From: DAOMOP01 sp035444405
GTDB taxonomy: Bacteria > Pseudomonadota > Gammaproteobacteria > Burkholderiales > Rhodocyclaceae
DNA length: 11,922 nucleotides
NCBI GenBank assembly: GCA_035444405.1
Contig: DAOMOP010000128.1
Coordinates: 1-11,922, forward strand
Direction of reading: 5' to 3'
Each line of letters starts with the position of its first letter. Positions within the stretch are counted from its first letter, which is position 1. The notes under the pieces were generated by a model, which did no database searches, had not been told where the DNA came from, and saw only the letters and a list, made by a program, of their open reading frames with translations. This document shows, piece after piece, positions 6,871 to 11,922 of the stretch. Made by a program: the position numbers and the translations under genes.

Positions 6871-7542
6871 ATGCACAAGATGCTCGCCGCCGTGCTGCTC
6901 GCACTGAGCGTGTCCACGGCCCAGGCCATTCCGATCAGCTTCACCAGCAGCCTCTACACGACGTTTGCATTCGCCGATGTCGGAGGCGAGAGCGACGGGC
7001 CGGACGATGGCTTGTCGCCGGACGACCCGCTACCGCTTCTCTCCTTCGCCAGCGTCGACATTGCCGCCGGCACGGCCACCGCCGAGGCCACTGCCGACGA
7101 TTTGCTGCTCACCGCCAGCACCGCCGCGACCTTCGTCACCGATCTCGCGAGCGCCGCCGCCACCGCGACCTTTCTCGGCGAGTTCATCTCCCCGGGCGGA
7201 TCGATCGCGCTGCAGGTCGCGTTCGACGATGCGGCCAGCGGTTTCGCCGGCGCGAGCCTGGGCGTCATCCTCGCAGTAGAGGGCGCGCCGCTGTTCGATG
7301 AGATCTTCTTCGTGCCGACGCGGATCGACCTCGCGTTTCCGGTGCCGGCCGACCTGACCGGCACGCTGGAGATCACGCTCTTCAGCAACGCGCTGGCTTT
7401 CAGCGACCTCCAACCGGCGTCCGACACGACGGCGGTGCGCTTCGCGCTCGACGCCGTCGCGGTGCCGGAGCCGGCCGTGCTGGCGCTCGTCGCGCTGGCG
7501 CTCGGCCTGCTCGCTGCAACCCGCGGGCGAAGCGGCACGTAG
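6871..7542 (+). CDS. PEP-CTERM sorting-signal protein, function unknown
   Basis: This is a 223-residue exported protein with an N-terminal signal peptide (1-19, cleavage after AQA) and a C-terminal PEP-CTERM tail: V198-P-E-P201, a hydrophobic helix (about 202-216), then arginines R218 and R220. Such tails are recognised by exosortase (EpsH) in EPS-producing Gram-negative bacteria, which processes the protein at the inner membrane for surface or matrix release. The middle is Ala/Thr/Ser-rich and acidic (a patch around GESDGPDDGLSPDD, 39-52), likely beta-sandwich-like, and has no cysteine or recognised enzymatic motif. It starts after a very strong ribosome binding site, and the TPR gene follows after 11 bases. 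No exosortase gene lies in the window, so it must be encoded elsewhere. The sorting signal is clear; the specific role is unknown. Confidence 0.9.
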   Translation: MHKMLAAVLLALSVSTAQAIPISFTSSLYTTFAFADVGGESDGPDDGLSPDDPLPLLSFASVDIAAGTATAEATADDLLLTASTAATFVTDLASAAATATFLGEFISPGGSIALQVAFDDAASGFAGASLGVILAVEGAPLFDEIFFVPTRIDLAFPVPADLTGTLEITLFSNALAFSDLQPASDTTAVRFALDAVAVPEPAVLALVALALGLLAATRGRSGT

Positions 7543-7553
7543 GATCGCGCGCG

Positions 7554-8708
7554 ATGCACGAGGCCAGGGCGCATGCAGACGGCATCGGCACGGTGCGCCG
7601 CGCGGGCGCTGCCGGCCGGTCGCACGCGTGGCGCGCGATCGTCGCCGCCGCCGTGCTCGCGTGCGCGATGCCGGTCCTGCCGGCCCAGGACGATGCGCTG
7701 CGCGAGGCCGAAGCATTGCTGCTCGCACAACGTACCAGGCCGGACGCGGCGCAGTTCGAACGCGCGAAGGCGCTCGCCGCCGCCGCGCTCGAGCGCACGC
7801 CGCACGAAGCCGCGGCGTGGCTGCTGCTGGCCTGGGCACACATGATCGAGCACCGCTTCAGTGACGCCCTCGCCGCCGCCGAAGCGGCCGCACGCCTTGC
7901 CCCCGTCGAGCCGCGCGCGCTGGCGCTGATGAGCGACGCGCTGGTGGAGCTCGGCCGCTACGACGAAGCGGTCGCGGTGACGCAGCGTCATCTGGACCTC
8001 GACCCCGACATCCCGGCGTGGACCCGCGCCGCCCATCTTCGTTTTCTCCACGACGATCTGGCCGGAGCGATCGAGCTGATGGCGCTCGCCGCGCGCGCGG
8101 GACCGCGGCGCGGCGAGAGCAAGGCCTGGGTGTGGGCGCAGCTGGCGCGACTGTTCTGGCATGCCGGCGACGGCGGCGCGGCGCAGCAGGCCATCGACGC
8201 CGCGCAGCAAGCCTATGCGGACCTGCCACTGACGCTGCAGGAGCAGGCGCGGCTGCACCTGTCGACCGGCGATGCAGCAGCCGCCCTCGCGCTGTATGAA
8301 CGGGCAATCGCATTACAGCCCGCAGCGGAGGAGGCACTGGCCGCCTGGCGCATCGCACGGCAGCTCGGCGAGCGCGGCAAGGAGCGCCATCTCGCGATGC
8401 TGATCGAAGCGCTGGCCCGCCTCGACACCGGCGGCTTGTCGCGGCGGGCGATTGCCGAGTACCTCGTCGAGATCGGCGACACCGAGCGCGCGCTGGCTCT
8501 GGCGCGCGCCGAACTCGCGGCACGGCCCGACCTGTACAGCCACGCGACGCTTGCCCGCGTGCTCGCCCATGCCGGCGAGCACCGCGCGGCCGCACACCAT
8601 GCCTGCGCGGCGCTCGCACTCAATACCCCCGATCGCGATCTGCAGACGGACCTGCGGCCGCTGCTGACCCCCCCTTGCGTCGTCGCAGCACCTGAGGCGC
8701 GGCGATGA
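7554..8708 (+). CDS. Exported tetratricopeptide-repeat protein
   Basis: The 384-residue product has an Arg-rich n-region, a hydrophobic stretch (about 28-42, ending MPVLPAQ) and then an all-helical body. This suggests a periplasmic protein with a long signal peptide, or an N-terminal anchor. Helix-turn-helix repeats with TPR-type residues are visible, for example around 85-117 (AWLLLAWAH through ALAAAEAAARLAP) and 120-151 (ALALMSDALVELGRYDEA), with looser repeats to about 355. TPR proteins are scaffolds, so its partners are probably the neighbouring products. The ATG has AGGA at 7541-7544, nine bases upstream and overlapping the previous stop. A GTG at 7593 would shorten the n-region and cannot be excluded. 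Its stop overlaps the next start as ATGA (8705-8708), so the TPR and HupE-like proteins are translationally coupled. Confidence 0.88.
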   Translation: MHEARAHADGIGTVRRAGAAGRSHAWRAIVAAAVLACAMPVLPAQDDALREAEALLLAQRTRPDAAQFERAKALAAAALERTPHEAAAWLLLAWAHMIEHRFSDALAAAEAAARLAPVEPRALALMSDALVELGRYDEAVAVTQRHLDLDPDIPAWTRAAHLRFLHDDLAGAIELMALAARAGPRRGESKAWVWAQLARLFWHAGDGGAAQQAIDAAQQAYADLPLTLQEQARLHLSTGDAAAALALYERAIALQPAAEEALAAWRIARQLGERGKERHLAMLIEALARLDTGGLSRRAIAEYLVEIGDTERALALARAELAARPDLYSHATLARVLAHAGEHRAAAHHACAALALNTPDRDLQTDLRPLLTPPCVVAAPEARR

Positions 8709-10042
8709 AGCGTGTGCTAGCCGGGCTGGCGATCCTCGCCACCGCCACGTGGGCCGCCGCCCACCCGCTCGGCAACAACACCGTGAACCGGCTCGCGGCC
8801 CTTCACCTGCAGGACGATGCCATCGCGGTGCGCTACGTCGTCGACATGGCCGAAATTCCGACGCTGTTCGCCGCGCAGAACGCCGACGCGGACGGCGACG
8901 GCAGCGTATCGGCCGGGGAATGGACGGCCTACGCCGCGCGTTACGGCGAACGAATTCGATCCGGGCTGCGGCTCGCGGTCAACGGTGCAGCCGTGCCGCC
9001 CATCGTGCTGCGATCGCACTGGGCACTCGTCCCCGGCGACGCCGGGCTCGTCACGCTGCGCGTCGAGACCGATCTGGCGGTCCCGCTGCCGCGCGGCGCT
9101 GCGGTGACAATCGAGTACCGGGACGTCCGACGCGCGGACGAGGCGGGCTGGAAGGAAGTCATCGCCACCGCCGGCGACAGCGTGCGGCTGATCGCCGCCG
9201 ATGTGCCGCAAGCAAGTGCGAGCGGTGACCTCACCGTCTATCCCGAGGCCGGCACGCCGGCTCCGAACGTGCTGGCGGCGACCGTCGTAGCAGCCATCAC
9301 GGCTGCGGGCACGTCACGCGCTTCCGTCCGAATGGCCGGTGCGGACCCCCAGTCCGAAGCAGCGTCGCGCACCGGCGAGACCTCGGCTGCGAGACCGGCG
9401 CCACCGCGATTCGACAGCGCCAGTGCAGGCGCTGCGGCGGCCGCGCCCGAGCCGTTGACTGCCGACCCCGCCGGGGGCGCTCATGCCGCGTCCGCGGCGC
9501 CGCAGCCATGGGCGTTTTTCCGGCTCGGGGTGCACCACATCGCGACCGGTTGGGACCACCTGGTGTTCCTGCTCGGGCTGGTCGCAGCGCAGACCGCGCT
9601 GCGCCGGCTGATCTGGGTCGTGACGGCGTTCACCGTCGCGCACAGCCTGACCCTGGCTCTTGCCGCGGGCGGCGTGCTCAGCCCGCCCGGCGCCTGGGTC
9701 GAGCCGGCCATCGCGCTGACGATCGCGTATGTCGGCCTCTCCAACCTGCTTGGCGGCCACCGCCACGGCGCGGTGCTCGCCTTCGTCTTCGGCCTGATCC
9801 ATGGTCTCGGCTTTGCCGGCGCCCTGGCCGAAAGCCTCGGCGGCACCCCGTCCGGCAGCAACTGGCTGCTGAGCCTGGCCGCGTTCAATGTCGGCATCGA
9901 GGTCTTTCAGCTCGCCTTGGTCGTCGCAATCGTGCCGATCCTCAGGCGCGCGGCCCACCTGTCCTGGTCCGCGACCGCTCACAAGGTGGCTTCCATCGCG
10001 GTCGTGGCGGCCGGACTGGCGTGGTTCGTTGCGCGTGTCTGA
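8705..10042 (+). CDS. HupE/UreJ-like membrane protein with periplasmic EF-hand domain
   Basis: The 445-residue protein has three parts. First is a signal peptide (1-19) and an exported region starting H20-P-L-G-N-N, with a canonical twelve-residue EF-hand loop at 61-72 (D61-A-D63-G-D65-G-S67-V-S69-A-G-E72). Next is an Ala/Ser/Pro-rich linker (about 201-268). Last is a membrane domain of about 170 residues typical of HupE/UreJ family 2: VHHIATGWDHLVFL (276-289), TVAHSLTLALA (310-320), GGHRHG (350-355), GLIHGLGFAGA (363-373) and FNVGIEVFQL (394-403). HupE/UreJ proteins are linked to nickel supply for hydrogenase and urease, but this subfamily is uncharacterised to my knowledge and no hydrogenase or urease genes are nearby. 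Membrane histidines (277, 278, 285, 313, 352, 354, 366) could line a metal path. GAGG at 8694-8697 supports the start. Transport of metal is inference. Confidence 0.9.
   Translation: MKRVLAGLAILATATWAAAHPLGNNTVNRLAALHLQDDAIAVRYVVDMAEIPTLFAAQNADADGDGSVSAGEWTAYAARYGERIRSGLRLAVNGAAVPPIVLRSHWALVPGDAGLVTLRVETDLAVPLPRGAAVTIEYRDVRRADEAGWKEVIATAGDSVRLIAADVPQASASGDLTVYPEAGTPAPNVLAATVVAAITAAGTSRASVRMAGADPQSEAASRTGETSAARPAPPRFDSASAGAAAAAPEPLTADPAGGAHAASAAPQPWAFFRLGVHHIATGWDHLVFLLGLVAAQTALRRLIWVVTAFTVAHSLTLALAAGGVLSPPGAWVEPAIALTIAYVGLSNLLGGHRHGAVLAFVFGLIHGLGFAGALAESLGGTPSGSNWLLSLAAFNVGIEVFQLALVVAIVPILRRAAHLSWSATAHKVASIAVVAAGLAWFVARV
8885..8920 (+). other. EF-hand calcium-binding loop coding segment
   Basis: The twelve codons encode DADGDGSVSAGE. 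Asp at positions 1, 3 and 5, Gly at 6, a hydrophobic residue at 8 and Glu at 12 match the canonical EF-hand loop exactly. Confidence 0.75.
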
Positions 10043-10101
10043 ACAGAAAGCACATCACATAGGCGAGGCAATACCTGAAGCCGTGTATGCAGGGTGCGAG
10101 C

Positions 10102-10122
10102 GGTTCTGGCAGTCGCCAAACC
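10102..10122. other. Imperfect hairpin between convergent genes
   Basis: GGTT (10102-10105) and TGGC (10107-10110) pair with GCCA (10115-10118) and AACC (10119-10122), with one bulged C and a four-base loop. It lies between the HupE-like stop and the oppositely oriented peptidase stop, where a terminator is expected. There is no T-run on either strand, so function is uncertain. Confidence 0.35.
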
Positions 10123-10154
10123 ACGATCTCGATGATCGATCCGTCATCCCGAAC

Positions 10155-10214
10155 GTGACGCCGGAGATTGACGAGGCGCTGCGATTGTTGCGCCTGGCCC
10201 GGCGCGATCTCTCA
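10155..10214 (+). pseudogene. Possible remnant of a HEPN-domain gene (N-terminal fragment)
   Basis: From GTG 10155 the + frame reads VTPEIDEALRLLRLARRDL, an amphipathic helix resembling the first helix of small HEPN proteins (pattern EALRxLxxAxxDL). Those proteins pair with MNT nucleotidyltransferases in toxin-antitoxin modules. The reading frame then runs into the 3' end of the metallopeptidase gene on the other strand and loses any resemblance. If real, it is a broken leftover. The match is short and could be chance. Confidence 0.25.
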
Positions 10215-10219
10215 TCCGC

Positions 10220-10987
10220 TCACCTTGCCAGCCCGATCTCGACCGCCGTCCGCCCGCCGATCACCACCTCCGCCAGCCCCGCCGGAATGACCGCCCGTGC
10301 CTCGCTAACCGGAATGCGCCCGCCCATGATCTCGGCCGCCGTTTGCGGCAGCAGCGGCCGGCGGTCCGGCTCGGCGTAGCCTTCGGGGTGGCGCGGCTGC
10401 AGCGTGGCCGGGTCGTACTTGTCGGTCGCGCCGAAGGTGTGCAGCAGCTCGTGGGCGATGACCACCGCATTCTGGCGGCGCTGGGCGCGACTGGCGAAGG
10501 TGTGCACGAGGCCGATGCGCCCCTGCTCGAGGCCGGTCGAATGCGGCAGCACCGCAATGCGCTCGGGGTCGTGGAAGAGCACGAAGAGCCGGATGTCCGG
10601 CGCGGGGCCGTCGATGTCGTCGTGCTGCGACGCCCACCAGCGCATCTTCAGGCTCCACACGACGGCGTCGAGCACACCCCCGTTTTGCTGCGGCAGCGGC
10701 GGGCGGGCGGAGAGCGGCGGCGCGACCCGCAGCGCGATGGGCTGCAGCACCGAGCGCCCCCAGCGGTCGCTTTGCTGCTGCATCCACTCGGCGATGCCGG
10801 CGAACTGGTCGTCGTCGAGCGCGGCGACGAAGCGTGCGCTGACGGGCGAATCGTCGGCCGCGACCGGATAGATGCCGACATGGACGGTGTTCTCCCACGA
10901 CGTCAGACGCACATCGGTGCGCCACTCATTGAGCGCCACGGTCGCGAGGATGAACAGCAGGACGAGAATGCGGAGTCTGCGGGACAT
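10220..10987 (-). CDS. Membrane-anchored metallopeptidase-like protein (HExxHxxGxxD)
   Basis: The 255-residue product has an N-terminal basic-hydrophobic segment (about residues 4-20, RRLRILVLLFILATVALN), acting as an uncleaved anchor or signal, and then a periplasmic domain. Residues 179-189 read HELLHTFGATD: H179-E180-x-x-H183-x-x-G186-x-x-D189, the zinc-binding and catalytic signature of metzincin-like peptidases in the variant with Asp as third ligand. About 30 residues later EIMGG (219-223) could form a Met-turn. I do not recognise a named family member. The substrate is unknown, and nearby genes do not suggest one. The start ATG (10985-10987) lacks a clear ribosome binding site, but it precedes an ideal anchor sequence. 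It is transcribed convergently to the DUF4331 cluster and may be read through from the Uma2 gene upstream (117-base gap). Confidence 0.8.
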   Translation of the reverse strand: MSRRLRILVLLFILATVALNEWRTDVRLTSWENTVHVGIYPVAADDSPVSARFVAALDDDQFAGIAEWMQQQSDRWGRSVLQPIALRVAPPLSARPPLPQQNGGVLDAVVWSLKMRWWASQHDDIDGPAPDIRLFVLFHDPERIAVLPHSTGLEQGRIGLVHTFASRAQRRQNAVVIAHELLHTFGATDKYDPATLQPRHPEGYAEPDRRPLLPQTAAEIMGGRIPVSEARAVIPAGLAEVVIGGRTAVEIGLAR

Positions 10988-11104
10988 GGACGGTACGAAC
11001 AGAGTGATGGACTGCGGTTCGGCGACAGTCAGCGCAAGCGCAGGCCCTCGACCGTTGCTACGATCGGCACGACGCCGGCGAGGGGGACGGGTCCCGATCT
11101 TCCG

Positions 11105-11683
11105 TCAAGGCGCGGCAGCCGCCCCTTGCACCCCTTCGAACACCTCGGCGAGCGAGGCCTCGAAGTCGATCGAGCGCAACACGAGGCCGCGCTCGCCGTC
11201 GTGGGTGGCGAGCAGCCAGTCGTCGCTTTCGGTGCGACGGAAGATCTCGACTACGAGGCGGTCCGGATCGACGAGCACGTACTCCTGCAGGGTCACGAGC
11301 CGGCGGTAGGCGGCAAACTTGGCGCCGCGGTCGAAGCCGGCGGTGCTGTCGGAGAGCACTTCGACGATGAGCTTGGGGCGGCTCAGCGTGCGATCCGCCG
11401 CGAGGTCGGCCGGATCGCAGCTGACGAACACATCCGGGTAGAACACCGCATCGGCCGCGGCGACCTCGAGCTGCATGTCGGACATGTAGGCACGGCACGG
11501 ACTGCCGCGCAAATGGGCCTTGAGCAAAGTGGCTATATTGAGCGCAACGACGACATGCACCTGCCGGGCGCCGGTCATCGCGAAGATTTCGCCTTGCCAG
11601 AACTCGTGCTTTTCCGGTTGCGCGCCTTCCCACGCGATGAATTCATCGCGCGTCATGCGCGGTTGCTGGAGAGGAAGCGCCAT
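11105..11683 (-). CDS. Uma2 family protein (PD-(D/E)xK nuclease-like, DUF820)
   Basis: The 192-residue product has the typical Uma2 layout: N-terminal MTRDEFIAWE (10-19), then KHEFWQGEIFAMTG (25-38), FYPDVFV (81-87) with Asp84, PKLIVEVLSDST (103-114) with Glu108, then D118, K122, Y126 and QEYVLVDP (133-140). Asp84, Glu108 and Lys122 are the probable PD-(D/E)xK-type metal and catalytic residues. Uma2 proteins are a large, poorly understood family presumed to be restriction-endonuclease-fold nucleases. I chose the ATG at 11681-11683 because a GGGGGA stretch lies just upstream and the family begins close to MTRDEF. A TTG at 11729-11731 would add sixteen residues of unlikely composition. The gene stands alone, with no adjacent DNA-modification or toxin-antitoxin partner visible. 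Family is well supported; activity is not established here. Confidence 0.88.
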   Translation of the reverse strand: MALPLQQPRMTRDEFIAWEGAQPEKHEFWQGEIFAMTGARQVHVVVALNIATLLKAHLRGSPCRAYMSDMQLEVAAADAVFYPDVFVSCDPADLAADRTLSRPKLIVEVLSDSTAGFDRGAKFAAYRRLVTLQEYVLVDPDRLVVEIFRRTESDDWLLATHDGERGLVLRSIDFEASLAEVFEGVQGAAAAP

Positions 11684-11703
11684 GGTATCCCCCGACGAAG
11701 CCT

Positions 11704-11721
11704 GCGACCCGCCCGGGTCGC
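11704..11721. repeat. Perfect 7-bp inverted repeat upstream of the Uma2 gene
   Basis: GCGACCC (11704-11710) and GGGTCGC (11715-11721) flank a four-base spacer. It lies between the stop of the upstream gene and the Uma2 start on the minus strand. There is no T-run, so it is not a standard terminator; it could be an operator or an attenuating hairpin in the leader. Confidence 0.4.
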
Positions 11722-11737
11722 CTTCATGCAAGCATAC

Positions 11738-11922
11738 TCAAGCGTCGGTCCGGTGCAAAGCGGGACGGCGCAGATCGGCGAGCTCGGCATCGAGCACCTT
11801 GCCGGCCTCGTCGGCGAGCGCCGCCTCGCGCAGGCGCGCCAGCGTCGCCGCGGCCTCGTCCGGCCGCGCGCTGCCGGCGAGCGCGTCGGCCGCCTCCATC
11901 AGCCGCGCGAAGCGCGCATCAC
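11738..11922 (-). CDS. C-terminal 60 codons of an unrecognised helical protein (truncated by the window edge)
   Basis: On the minus strand one frame is open from the right edge to a TGA at 11738-11740. Its 60 codons encode an Ala/Arg/Leu/Asp-rich, charged, strongly helical tail (for example LMEAADALAGSARPDEAAA and LARLREAALADEAG). Codon use is GC-rich like the confirmed genes, and the stop falls 54 bases before the Uma2 start, so it is a plausible upstream neighbour on the same strand. The other two minus-strand frames close within a few codons of the edge or lack such composition. A TPR-like or coiled-coil protein is possible, but no family is recognisable from this piece. Confidence 0.55.
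   Translation of the reverse strand, partial: DARFARLMEAADALAGSARPDEAAATLARLREAALADEAGKVLDAELADLRRPALHRTDA

Noticed and set aside
10988..11104. Possible promoter between the Uma2 and metallopeptidase genes
   Set aside because: The 117-base gap has no convincing -35/-10 pair on the minus strand and no clear terminator, so transcription arrangement cannot be decided from sequence.
1..11922. CRISPR array, tRNA, rRNA, insertion sequence or attachment site
   Set aside because: I looked for regular spaced repeats, cloverleaf patterns in gaps, transposase motifs and terminal inverted repeats and saw none.

Overview
The window is GC-rich (roughly two-thirds G+C by eye) and densely packed, with ATGA overlaps between neighbouring genes. 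A PadBCD-like molybdoenzyme of anaerobic aromatic metabolism and a PEP-CTERM surface protein together suggest a betaproteobacterium, most likely Rhodocyclales (Azoarcus/Thauera/Aromatoleum type) or a relative in Burkholderiales. This assignment is inference from gene content; there is no rRNA or other marker gene here.

Region 1 (1-4883, + strand) is a tight operon. It holds the C-terminal 813 residues of a molybdopterin oxidoreductase catalytic subunit (5' end outside the window), a four-cluster [4Fe-4S] electron-transfer subunit, a DmsC/NrfD-like membrane anchor, and a cyclase-family metal-dependent hydrolase (HxGTHxDxPxH motif). It closes with a strong intrinsic terminator at 4853-4883. The first three genes form a CISM-type complex that would feed electrons from a substrate to the quinone pool. 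The hydrolase probably opens the oxidised product. The best-known relatives of this arrangement oxidise phenylacetyl-CoA. The added isatin-hydrolase-type enzyme makes oxindole to isatin to isatinate a chemically attractive alternative.

Region 2 (4884-5311) is 428 bp without a convincing gene. It is more AT-rich than the genes and probably carries the promoter of the next cluster.

Region 3 (5312-10042, + strand) is a co-directional cluster of exported or membrane proteins. It contains a secreted DUF4331 protein, a PEP-CTERM protein, an exported TPR protein, and a HupE/UreJ-like membrane protein with a periplasmic N-terminal half bearing a canonical EF-hand loop. The last two genes overlap (ATGA). 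No catalytic function is obvious. The set looks like a cell-envelope system possibly linked to metal ions, and is the best candidate here for an undescribed system.

Region 4 (10043-11922) is mostly minus strand and more miscellaneous. It contains a membrane-anchored HExxHxxGxxD metallopeptidase-like protein converging on region 3, a Uma2-family nuclease-like protein, and the last 60 codons of an unrecognised helical protein running off the right edge. The 177-bp gap at 10043-10219 holds an imperfect hairpin and a short HEPN-like coding remnant. I saw no tRNA, rRNA, CRISPR array, insertion sequence or attachment site.
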